Positions 1 through 5,978 of a DNA stretch of 5,978 nucleotides are shown one piece after another. The stretch is taken from positions 1 through 5,978 of the forward strand of contig JAEWLD010000278.1 of NCBI GenBank assembly GCA_023393485.1, written 5' to 3'. Numbering within the stretch: position 1 is the stretch's first letter; the number at the start of each line of letters is the position of its first letter. The notes under the pieces were generated by a model. The model saw nothing but the letters and a program-made list of their open reading frames with translations, had not been told where the DNA came from and made no database searches. Source of the DNA: Bacteroidota bacterium (GTDB taxonomy: Bacteria; Bacteroidota; Bacteroidia; Flavobacteriales; Flavobacteriaceae). A program made the position numbers and the translations under genes.

Positions 1-245
1 GACGAAAATAGTTTGATTTCACTCTGGCCTGACGCTTTCTGAGGATATTTATTGTGCCGATGGTGAGCCTCAGCGTAACTTTGGCGATGTCGAAAAAGTC
101 GATTCTCACACGATTCGGCTGCATTTACCAGCAATAATCCGTAGGCAAAGGAATTTAATTTAACGACGGCCGCTTATCGAAAACCGAGGCGATCATGTTT
201 CCGCCGGTTTATGACCAGGCGACGCAGACATGGTATCCGCACTAA
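1..245 (+). pseudogene. Possible decayed or frameshifted gene remnant, C-terminal part, product unknown
   Basis: No intact reading frame covers this stretch, but protein-like pieces occur in successive plus-strand frames. Frame 1 reads DENSLISLWPDAF and stops at 40-42. Frame 2 is open from 17 to 160 and includes RNFGDVEKVDSHTIRLHL at about 83-127. Frame 1 gives TSNNP before a TAG at 142-144 and AKEFN after it. Frame 3, from 159 to the TAA at 243-245, gives FNDGRLSKTEAIMFPPVYD followed by QATQTWYPH. The last piece looks most like a genuine C-terminus. One missing base near 161 would join AKEFN to FNDGRL. This would fit a gene inactivated by several indels and a nonsense change, or poor sequence near a contig end. 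It would end 38 bases from the convergent permease stop. I do not recognise the family, and chance frames remain possible. Confidence 0.35.
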
Positions 246-283
246 CCCAGGTTGGGAAGGAATATTCGCGGAACAGCGACTGA

Positions 284-1540
284 TTACATGCCGGTTCGTA
301 TGGCTTCGACAGGATCGAGCCGCGAGGCAAAAATCGCCGGAAGCAATCCCGAAATAAGCCCGATAACAGTGGCAAGCGATGCGCCGACGATTACGTTGGC
401 AAAACTCAATACAAATTCGAAATCGACCATTTTGGTCATCAGGACGGTGATTCCCCAAACCATCAGAATCCCGATAATCCCGCCAATCACAGACAGGATT
501 ACTGCCTCGAAAAGGAATTGGAACAGGATGAATTTGTTTTTCGCGCCAAGGGATTTTTGAATACCGATCAGATTTGTCCGTTCCTTGACCGATACAAACA
601 TGATGTTGGCAATCCCAAAACCGCCTACCAGCAGCGAAAATCCGCTGATAAACCAGCCGACCATATTGAGCATGCTTACGATTCCATCGATCAAATCGGT
701 AAACCCCGAAAGTACATTGACAAAAAAATTGTCGATTTCACCGGCTTTCATCCCGCGCAAGTTGCGTAACTTTTGGATGACTTCGCCTTTGAGTTCGTGC
801 GAATCGGCGCCCGGCATCGGTTTGATGATGATGACCGGGAGCATGAACGCCGTTTTGTTGCTGTCACCGTATTTTTTTCGCAGAAAGTTCGATGAAAAAA
901 ATACCGACGTATCATTGCTGTCGCCAAACATTCCGGCGCCTTGTTTTTTGATTACCCCGATAACCGTAAACTTCTGGCCGTAGGCGCGCACTTGTTTGCC
1001 GATCGGATCTGCATCTTTGAACAGCGTCTGCGCTACCTCATAACCGATCACCATGACCGGCGCACCGGCGTTCGACTCGGCTTCATTGTAAAAACGGCCG
1101 CTTTCAAACTCGAGCCGCTGGATATCGTCGAACTCGTAGGTTACCGGAACCATATTGATATTTTTGGCTGTCTCGCCCTCGTATTTGATGTTTTCGCTGT
1201 TGGTGAAATATTGGAAGCAAAAATTCTCGGCCTGCGTCACCGATTCTTTGAGAAGACGAAATTCATCGTAAGTAACATCGGGAAATTGATCCATTTTCCA
1301 ACGCGGCACTTCGGACGGGCCAAACGATACGCGCGTGAGATACATTGTGTTCTTGTCGAGTGCGCTGAGGTCGGTCTTGATTTTCCGGTCAAGTGAATCA
1401 ACGGCAGCGCGAACTGCAATGATCGAAAAAATGCCAATCGTCACCCCGAGTAATGACAGCAAAGTACGCAGCTTGTTATTGCGCAAAGCATTGATCGCGA
1501 AACTGAAACTCTCTTTGAGCAGCCTGAGGTAAAGGAACAT
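284..1540 (-). CDS. ABC transporter permease, MacB/FtsX family
   Basis: This 418-residue inner-membrane protein has the four-helix plan of type VII (MacB-like) ABC permeases, which transmit ATP-driven motion to a periplasmic domain rather than forming a classical channel. A short cytoplasmic N-terminus (LRNNKLRTLLSLLGVTIGI, residues 19-37) leads into helix 1 at about 26-46. A MacB_PCD-type periplasmic domain covers about 50-285, with the typical DPIGKQV (178-184) and FTVIGVI (191-197). The FtsX-type domain has helices near 292-314, 340-366 and 380-404. The cytoplasmic segment VKERTNLIGIQKSLGAK (318-334) would contact the ATPase, and the C-terminus has the family's ASRLDPVEAIR signature (405-415). 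Length is normal for the family. The start is the ATG at 1538-1540, in line with the expected N-terminus. No ATP-binding protein or membrane-fusion protein gene is visible nearby, so the substrate (lipoprotein, peptide or drug) cannot be told. It is divergent from purH. Confidence 0.93.
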   Translation of the reverse strand: MFLYLRLLKESFSFAINALRNNKLRTLLSLLGVTIGIFSIIAVRAAVDSLDRKIKTDLSALDKNTMYLTRVSFGPSEVPRWKMDQFPDVTYDEFRLLKESVTQAENFCFQYFTNSENIKYEGETAKNINMVPVTYEFDDIQRLEFESGRFYNEAESNAGAPVMVIGYEVAQTLFKDADPIGKQVRAYGQKFTVIGVIKKQGAGMFGDSNDTSVFFSSNFLRKKYGDSNKTAFMLPVIIIKPMPGADSHELKGEVIQKLRNLRGMKAGEIDNFFVNVLSGFTDLIDGIVSMLNMVGWFISGFSLLVGGFGIANIMFVSVKERTNLIGIQKSLGAKNKFILFQFLFEAVILSVIGGIIGILMVWGITVLMTKMVDFEFVLSFANVIVGASLATVIGLISGLLPAIFASRLDPVEAIRTGM

Positions 1541-1857
1541 CGGGAATGAATTGGTTCGTAAAATTGCGGATTTTTTCTACAAAAACCTAATATTTTATAT
1601 TTCGGGAATTGGCTTGAAATGAACGTGGACTATTTGTGCCAATTGGGGAATTTGGCATTTAGTACGGTTTTACCGCAATGGCCGCGTCCGAAATTTTTGT
1701 AGTTTACCTTCAGGGAAGGGGCGGATGTTCCCTTACCGATTTAAAAATCTTACATCTTACGGCAAAACCGCATATTTTCACAAATTTTTGTTGCCAAAAT
1801 CGCATTGGGGATTGTTCCCAAAAAACTACTTTTGCAACTTCAACACAACTACTTAAA
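1541..1857. other. Divergent intergenic region between the permease gene and purH
   Basis: These 317 bases carry no recognisable gene. The stretch is more AT-rich than the flanking genes. An open frame runs in phase with purH from an ATG at 1678, but its translation is not protein-like and it is better read as leader DNA. Visible structure is weak: a 7-base inverted repeat AATTGGC/GCCAATT (1607-1613 and 1638-1644) and a 6-base one AGGGAA/TTCCCT (1712-1717 and 1728-1733). For the minus-strand permease, TAGGTTTT (1589 down to 1582) resembles the TAnnTTTG box but lacks a matching -33 element. The purH promoter lies at the right end. No riboswitch or purine-repressor site could be recognised. Confidence 0.6.
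1804..1834 (+). promoter_or_regulatory. Predicted Bacteroidetes-type promoter of purH
   Basis: TACTTTTG at 1827-1834 matches the Bacteroidetes -7 consensus TAnnTTTG exactly. ATTG at 1804-1807 matches three of four bases of the -33 TTTG box, at the preferred 19-base spacing. Transcription would begin near 1840, leaving a leader of under 20 bases before the ATG at 1858. This position also argues against translation beginning at the upstream in-frame ATG at 1678. Confidence 0.65.
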
Positions 1858-3411
1858 ATGAGCACTGAAAAAACCATTAAATCGGCATTGGTTTCTGTCT
1901 TTTCAAAGGATGGATTGGAACCGATCATCAAAAAATTACACGAGCAAAACGTCACTTTCTATTCTACCGGCGGCACCGAAGAATTCATTAAAAATCTTGG
2001 AATTCCGGTTGTTGCCGTTGAGGACGTGACGTCATATCCGTCAATCCTCGGCGGACGCGTCAAGACATTGCACCCGAAAATCTTCGGCGGCATTTTGAAC
2101 CGTCAGGACAATGAAAGCGATGTGGCACAAATGAGTGAGTTTGACATTCCGCAAATTGATTTGGTGATTGTTGATTTGTACCCGTTTGAAAAAACGGTTG
2201 CATCGGGCGCGTCTCAGGCCGACATCATTGAGAAAATCGACATTGGCGGCATTTCACTGATTCGCGCGGCGGGCAAGAACTTCAAGGACACGGTTATCGT
2301 GCCATCGATGGACGAGTACGCGATGCTGCTCGATTTGCTCAATGAGAAGAATGGCGTGACATCGCTTGAAGACAGAAAACTGTTTGCGACAAAAGCGTTC
2401 CGGGTTTCATCAAATTACGATACCGCGATTTTCAACTATTTCAACACCGACGAGCCGAGCGACAGCGAACTGGCGAAGCAAACCTATTATAAAGCCAGCC
2501 AGTCAAATGGCATAACGTTGCGCTATGGCGAAAACCCGCACCAGAAAGGCTTTTTCTTCGGCGATTTCGATGCGATGTTCAAAAAATTGAACGGCAAGGA
2601 ATTGTCATACAACAATTTGCTCGACGTTGACGCCGCAGTCAGTTTGATTCTCGAATTCAAAAACGACGATCCGACTTTCGCGATTTTAAAACACAACAAC
2701 GCCTGCGGATTAGCCACGCGAAAGTCAATGAAAGATGCCTATCTCGATGCTTTGGCCGGCGATCCGACATCGGCATTTGGCGGCGTATTGATCGCAAATG
2801 GAAATATCGACCAGGCTACGGCGTCAGAAATCAACAAATTGTTTTGCGAGGTCGTCATCGCACGGTCTTATGACCAGGCGGCCATCGCCATTTTGTCTGA
2901 AAAGAAAAACCGGATCATTCTCATCCAAAATGACGTCGCATTGCCTGAAAAACAGGTTCGTACGTGCCTGAACGGCTTGCTCGTCCAGGCAAAGGACAAC
3001 ATCACTGACAATAAAGGACACCTAACCGTCGTTACTACCGTTGCCCCTACGCCCGAAGAAATAAACGACCTGCTGTTTGCGTCCAAAATCTGCAAGAACA
3101 CGAAATCAAATACGATCGTTTTTGCGAAGGACAGCCAGTTAATCGCGTCCGGCACCGGACAGACCTCGCGCGTAGATGCATTGAAACAAGCCATTGAAAA
3201 GGCGAACTCATTCGGGTTTGACCTTCGCGGCGCAGTCATGGCAAGCGATGCATTTTTCCCATTTCCGGACTGTGTCGAAATTGCGCACAACGCCGGAATC
3301 ACTGCGGTGATCCAACCCGGCGGCTCGATTAAGGACGAGTTGAGCATCAATTATTGCAACGAGAATAAGATGGCGATGGTATTTACCGGAACGCGTCATT
3401 TTAAGCATTGA
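1858..3411 (+). CDS. purH: Bifunctional AICAR formyltransferase / IMP cyclohydrolase
   Basis: PurH catalyses the last two steps of de novo IMP synthesis in the cytoplasm: formylation of AICAR with 10-formyl-THF, then ring closure of FAICAR. The 517-residue product has both domains. The N-terminal MGS-like cyclohydrolase domain (about 1-200) shows STGGT (36-40), GGRVKTLHP (65-73), DIGG (128-131) and IRAAGKN (135-141). The formyltransferase domain (from about 215) shows RYGENPHQ (222-229), catalytic Lys-His in KHNNACG (278-284), SAFGG (305-309), GTGQTSRVDA (432-441), IQPGGSI (485-491) and the C-terminal TGTRHFKH. All key motifs are intact. The start at 1858 gives the usual flavobacterial N-terminus, MSTEKTIKSALVSVFSKDG. 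A longer frame from 1678 would add 60 unconserved residues and include the promoter. The interdomain region near 197-213 (EPSDSELAKQ) seems slightly longer than in relatives I recall. Likely monocistronic, since mreB has its own promoter. Confidence 0.98.
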   Translation: MSTEKTIKSALVSVFSKDGLEPIIKKLHEQNVTFYSTGGTEEFIKNLGIPVVAVEDVTSYPSILGGRVKTLHPKIFGGILNRQDNESDVAQMSEFDIPQIDLVIVDLYPFEKTVASGASQADIIEKIDIGGISLIRAAGKNFKDTVIVPSMDEYAMLLDLLNEKNGVTSLEDRKLFATKAFRVSSNYDTAIFNYFNTDEPSDSELAKQTYYKASQSNGITLRYGENPHQKGFFFGDFDAMFKKLNGKELSYNNLLDVDAAVSLILEFKNDDPTFAILKHNNACGLATRKSMKDAYLDALAGDPTSAFGGVLIANGNIDQATASEINKLFCEVVIARSYDQAAIAILSEKKNRIILIQNDVALPEKQVRTCLNGLLVQAKDNITDNKGHLTVVTTVAPTPEEINDLLFASKICKNTKSNTIVFAKDSQLIASGTGQTSRVDALKQAIEKANSFGFDLRGAVMASDAFFPFPDCVEIAHNAGITAVIQPGGSIKDELSINYCNENKMAMVFTGTRHFKH

Positions 3412-3450
3412 AAGAACACAGTTTGACCGTTTTATGGCAGTTGAAAAAAG

Positions 3451-3481
3451 TTTAATTGGTATATTAAAATGTGTACCTTTG
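3451..3481 (+). promoter_or_regulatory. Predicted Bacteroidetes-type promoter of the mreBCD operon
   Basis: TACCTTTG at 3474-3481 matches TAnnTTTG exactly. TTTA at 3451-3454 matches three of four bases of the -33 TTTG box with 19 bases between the elements. Transcription would start near 3487, giving an AT-rich leader of about 33 bases before the mreB ATG at 3521. No clear hairpin terminator is visible between the purH stop and this promoter, so some readthrough from purH cannot be excluded. Confidence 0.65.
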
Positions 3482-3520
3482 CTCTTAATTTTTTAGTAAT
3501 TTTTAACCCAAACATTTCAC

Positions 3521-4549
3521 ATGGGATTTTTTGACTTCATGACCGAGGACATCGCCATTGACCTCGGTACGGCTAACACCCTGATTATTCACAATGACAA
3601 GGTTGTCATTGACAGTCCGTCGATTGTTGCGCGCGACCGAATATCTGGTAAGATTACCGCCGTTGGCAAGGAAGCCAATATGATGCAAGGCAAAACCCAT
3701 GAGAATATCAAGACAATCCGACCATTGAAAGATGGCGTTATCGCTGACTTTGATGCGTCCGAAAAGATGATCAACATGTTTATCATGAGCATTCCGGCAC
3801 TTAAGAAACGTATGTTCAAGCCGGCTTTGCGCATGGTCGTCTGTATTCCGTCGGGCATTACCGAAGTGGAAATGCGAGCGGTTAAGGAAAGTTGCGAGCG
3901 CGTCAACGGAAAAGAAGTCTACCTGATCCACGAGCCAATGGCGGCGGCGATCGGTAACGGCATCGACATCATGCAGCCGAAAGGAAACATGATCGTAGAC
4001 ATCGGCGGCGGAACAACCGAAATCGCGGTGATTGCCCTCGGCGGTATTGTTTGTGACAAATCCGTAAAAATTGCGGGCGACGTTTTCACCAACGACATCA
4101 TTTACTACATGCGGACGCAGCACAACCTGTTCGTGGGCGAAAGCACCGCGGAAAAAATCAAGATCACCATCGGCGCGGCCATCGAAGATCTGGACACGCC
4201 GCCGGAAGATATGTCTGTCCAGGGCCGTGACCTGTTGACTGGCAAGCCAAAGCAGGTTGAAGTCTCATTCCGCGAAATCGCGAAAGCGCTCGACAAATCA
4301 ATCCAGCGTATCGAGGACGCGATCATGGAAACCTTGTCGCAAACCCCGCCTGAACTCGCAGCCGATATTTACAACACCGGTATTTACCTGGCTGGCGGAG
4401 GTTCGATGTTGCGCGGACTCGACAAACGTATTTCGCAAAAGACCGACCTGCCGGTATACATCGCCGAAGATCCGCTTCGCGCTGTTGTTCGCGGCACCGG
4501 AATGGCACTGAAAAACATCCCGAAATTCAGAAGTATCCTGATAAAATAA
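3521..4549 (+). CDS. mreB: Rod shape-determining protein MreB, actin-like filament protein
   Basis: MreB is the bacterial actin homologue that forms membrane-associated antiparallel filaments and orients the elongasome for lateral peptidoglycan synthesis. The 342-residue product has the usual family length and a complete actin-fold nucleotide pocket: phosphate-1 motif IDLGTANT (13-20), catalytic glutamate Glu138 in IHEPMAAAIG (136-145), phosphate-2 motif DIGGGTTEIAV (160-170) and adenosine motif LAGGGSMLRGLDKRI (290-304). The N-terminus MGFFDFMTEDIAIDLG is short and hydrophobic, matching the membrane-binding start of many MreB proteins, and supports the ATG at 3521. The gene follows purH by 109 bases and leads mreC and mreD. 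The gap to mreC is 132 bases and holds two inverted repeats, so expression of the scaffold genes may be partly separated from that of the filament. No key residue appears altered. Confidence 0.98.
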   Translation: MGFFDFMTEDIAIDLGTANTLIIHNDKVVIDSPSIVARDRISGKITAVGKEANMMQGKTHENIKTIRPLKDGVIADFDASEKMINMFIMSIPALKKRMFKPALRMVVCIPSGITEVEMRAVKESCERVNGKEVYLIHEPMAAAIGNGIDIMQPKGNMIVDIGGGTTEIAVIALGGIVCDKSVKIAGDVFTNDIIYYMRTQHNLFVGESTAEKIKITIGAAIEDLDTPPEDMSVQGRDLLTGKPKQVEVSFREIAKALDKSIQRIEDAIMETLSQTPPELAADIYNTGIYLAGGGSMLRGLDKRISQKTDLPVYIAEDPLRAVVRGTGMALKNIPKFRSILIK

Positions 4550-4566
4550 GAATTCAAAAAAATGAA

Positions 4567-4614
4567 ATCTCAAATTCCAAAATGACTTCCAGGATTTCGA
4601 TTGGAATTTGGGAT
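4567..4614. repeat. Imperfect inverted repeat, 14-base arms, in the mreB-mreC spacer
   Basis: The left arm ATCTCAAATTCCAA (4567-4580) pairs with the right arm TTGGAATTTGGGAT (4601-4614). Thirteen pairs are Watson-Crick and one is T-G, with 20 bases between the arms. As RNA it would form a long AT-rich stem. It lies 17 bases after the mreB stop and has no T-run after it, so it is not a classic terminator. Similar CAAATTCC-rich palindromes occur, from memory, between genes in flavobacteria, so it may be a member of a dispersed repeat family. Confidence 0.6.
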
Positions 4615-4633
4615 CCGAGCCAATGGCGAACTG

Positions 4634-4652
4634 AACGGAGCATAGCTCCGTT
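4634..4652. terminator. Perfect 8-bp hairpin before mreC, possible weak terminator, attenuator or repeat unit
   Basis: AACGGAGC (4634-4641) and GCTCCGTT (4645-4652) form a perfect 8-base-pair stem with an ATA loop. The stem is followed by AATTTTAATG, a broken T tract that would give only weak intrinsic termination. It sits 29 bases before the mreC ATG inside an operon, so partial attenuation or RNA processing between mreB and mreCD is as likely as full termination. It may instead be part of a dispersed palindromic element together with the repeat at 4567-4614. Confidence 0.5.
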
Positions 4653-4681
4653 AATTTTAATGTTAAATAGCCACCGATCTA

Positions 4682-5509
4682 ATGCAGCAGATATTTAATT
4701 TCATCTTTAAAAACAGTACCCGGTTGCTGTTTTTGCTGCTTTTAGGCATTTCGTTGGTGTTGACTGTCCAGTCGCATTCATATCATCGGAGCAAAGTGGT
4801 ATCATCGGCGAACTTTTTGACCGGCGGGATTTATTCCCAAATCAATTCGGCGGGCGAATATTTCAGGCTAAAAGGCCAAAACGAGGAATTGGCCAAAGAA
4901 AATGCCCGTCTCAAGAGTCTTTTGTTCAATCTTGATGACACGACGGCGGTGCGAAAAATCGACAGTATCAAAGGCGTCGACAAAACGCGGATCATCACCT
5001 CGAAAGTCATCCACAACTCCTACAACGTCTACGAAAACTATCTGACAATCAACAGCGGCGAAGCCCAAGGCGTCCGACCGGATATGGGCGTGATCAACAG
5101 CGCGGGCATTATCGGCGTGGTTGACAAGACCTCGAAAAATTATGCGACCGTCATTTCGATACTCAATATCAAGTCGCAAATCAATGCCAAAATCAAGAAG
5201 TCAAACCACTTCGGCACTTTGATCTGGGACGGAAAAAGCACCGGTTTTGTCCAGCTGATCGATTTGCCGCGACTCGCTTCGATCCGTAAAGGCGACACGA
5301 TCGTAACCGGCGATCAGTCAACTATTTTTCCGCCAAACATCGGCATCGGTACAATCGACAAAATTTTTAAGGACGACGAAACCAATTTCTATACAATCAA
5401 CGTAAGGCTTTTTAACGATATGACCAATTTGGGCCATGTTTACGTAATCAGGCCGAAACATCGCGACGAAATCGTCAAGCTCGAAGCCACTACCAAGAAA
5501 GATGAATAA
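4682..5509 (+). CDS. mreC: Rod shape-determining protein MreC
   Basis: MreC is the bitopic inner-membrane scaffold of the elongasome. Its periplasmic domain contacts and activates PBP2 and links the synthases to cytoplasmic MreB through MreD. The 275-residue product has a short cytoplasmic N-terminus and one membrane helix at about 13-30 (RLLFLLLLGISLVLTV). A coiled coil at about 57-84, with the heptad-like EELAKENARLKSLLFNL at its end (68-84), would drive dimerisation. The beta-rich MreC domain spans about 104-257, with GVINSAGIIGVVDKTS (136-151) and RKGDTIVTGDQSTIFPPNI (202-220). The C-terminus is a charged, lysine-rich tail. The ATG at 4682 gives the standard N-terminus; the spacer upstream has stops and palindromes and no plausible extension. 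The gene end overlaps the mreD start by 8 bases. Length and domain order are typical for Bacteroidetes, and nothing appears truncated. Confidence 0.96.
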   Translation: MQQIFNFIFKNSTRLLFLLLLGISLVLTVQSHSYHRSKVVSSANFLTGGIYSQINSAGEYFRLKGQNEELAKENARLKSLLFNLDDTTAVRKIDSIKGVDKTRIITSKVIHNSYNVYENYLTINSGEAQGVRPDMGVINSAGIIGVVDKTSKNYATVISILNIKSQINAKIKKSNHFGTLIWDGKSTGFVQLIDLPRLASIRKGDTIVTGDQSTIFPPNIGIGTIDKIFKDDETNFYTINVRLFNDMTNLGHVYVIRPKHRDEIVKLEATTKKDE

Positions 5510-5978
5510 TACGGTCATTACCAATATCGTCCGGTTTATCTTGCTGCTCGCGGCACAGATCATCATTTTCAACAATATGGATCTTTGGGGTTTCATTACG
5601 CCATATCCGTACGTGTTGTTCATCATGCTGTATCCTGTCGGCGGCAATAAATTGGGCTTGCTCGGCGCGTCGTTTTTGCTTGGATTGCTGATGGACATGT
5701 TCTGCAATTCGGGCGGTGTTCACGCGGCAGCCTGTGTGATTTTGGCTTATGCGAGACCGGCGATTTTCAAGTTTTCGTTCGGCCTCAGCTATGAATATCA
5801 AACCATTAAAATCAACGATGTCCTGACGCCCGAGCGATTTTCATTTATCCTGCTTTCGGTTGTGGTGCATCACGTGATTTTGTTTGTGCTCGAGATTTGG
5901 TTCGCCTCATTCTGGGGAATTATTCTGCGGACGATCTGCAGCACCATTTTCACAATCATCTTAAGCATTATCCTGATT
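5502..5978 (+). CDS. mreD: Rod shape-determining protein MreD, 3' end beyond the window
   Basis: MreD is a polytopic inner-membrane protein of the elongasome that bridges MreC and MreB. The frame opens with ATG at 5502, inside the end of mreC (ATGAATAA), and remains open to the window end, giving 159 residues. Flavobacterial MreD is, from memory, near 165-170 residues, so only about ten should be missing. The product is strongly hydrophobic, with probable helices near 7-25, 33-48, 50-68, 72-88, 112-133 and 136-159. The segment GLLMDMFCNSGGVHAAA (61-77) fits the conserved Asp/Gly/His region of the family, and ITPYPYVLFIMLYP (32-45) fits the second helix. A less hydrophobic loop (about 92-111) ends in NDVLTPERF, as I recall from flavobacterial homologues. 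The 8-base overlap with mreC suggests translational coupling. PBP2 (mrdA) and rodA would be expected next. Confidence 0.93.
   Translation, partial: MNNTVITNIVRFILLLAAQIIIFNNMDLWGFITPYPYVLFIMLYPVGGNKLGLLGASFLLGLLMDMFCNSGGVHAAACVILAYARPAIFKFSFGLSYEYQTIKINDVLTPERFSFILLSVVVHHVILFVLEIWFASFWGIILRTICSTIFTIILSIILI

Noticed and set aside
941..1396. Plus-strand open frame of 151 codons within the permease gene
   Set aside because: It lies wholly antisense to a well-supported permease, and its translation has no recognisable domain or natural composition.
1607..1644. AATTGGC/GCCAATT inverted repeat in the divergent spacer as an operator
   Set aside because: Seven-base AT-rich arms 24 bases apart are easily found by chance and do not match an operator I know.
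2868..3350. Minus-strand open frame of 160 codons within purH
   Set aside because: It is antisense to the conserved formyltransferase domain and shows no family features.
3412..3450. Intrinsic terminator after purH
   Set aside because: No stem longer than a few bases followed by a T-run could be found between the stop codon and the mreB promoter.
3503..4123. Minus-strand open frame of 206 codons across the first part of mreB
   Set aside because: It is antisense to mreB and rich in His, Asn, Asp and Arg, as expected for the complement of a conserved gene; it also covers the mreB leader.
4652..4659. TAATTTTA as a possible -7 box for a separate mreCD promoter
   Set aside because: The last base deviates from TAnnTTTG and no TTTG-like box lies 19 bases upstream; the bases there are AACT.
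1..5978. CRISPR array, tRNA or rRNA gene, insertion sequence, or new defence-type system
   Set aside because: No regularly spaced repeats, cloverleaf-like segments, transposase or terminal repeats were seen. All intact genes belong to well-known housekeeping families.

Overview
The window looks like a Flavobacteriaceae chromosome, close to Flavobacterium. The PurH and MreB sequences are of the flavobacterial type, promoters fit the Bacteroidetes TTTG/TAnnTTTG pattern, and no Shine-Dalgarno sites stand out. The gene order purH-mreB-mreC-mreD is, as I recall, usual for this family. By eye the genes are in the mid to high 40s percent GC, which is high for a typical Flavobacterium, and the intergenic DNA is clearly more AT-rich. 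Together these suggest a higher-GC member or relative of the genus.

Layout: bases 1-283 hold no intact gene, but broken protein-like pieces on the plus strand end at a TAA at 243-245. Bases 284-1540 (minus) encode a MacB/FtsX-type ABC transporter permease, with no ATPase gene in view. A 317-base divergent spacer (1541-1857) separates it from purH (1858-3411, plus), the bifunctional enzyme of the last two steps of IMP synthesis; a good promoter sits just before purH. A 109-base gap with a second good promoter leads to mreB (3521-4549). A 132-base spacer with two inverted repeats follows, then mreC (4682-5509) and mreD (from 5502, overlapping mreC by 8 bases and cut by the window end).

MreB, MreC and MreD form the core of the elongasome, which positions lateral cell-wall synthesis: a cytoplasmic actin-like filament, a bitopic periplasmic scaffold and a polytopic membrane partner. 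The family's usual next genes, mrdA (PBP2) and rodA, would be expected just beyond the right edge. PurH is a metabolic neighbour and appears to be transcribed separately.

I found no convincing new biological system. The parts most worth a second look are the double inverted-repeat block between mreB and mreC, and the decayed coding remnant at the left edge.
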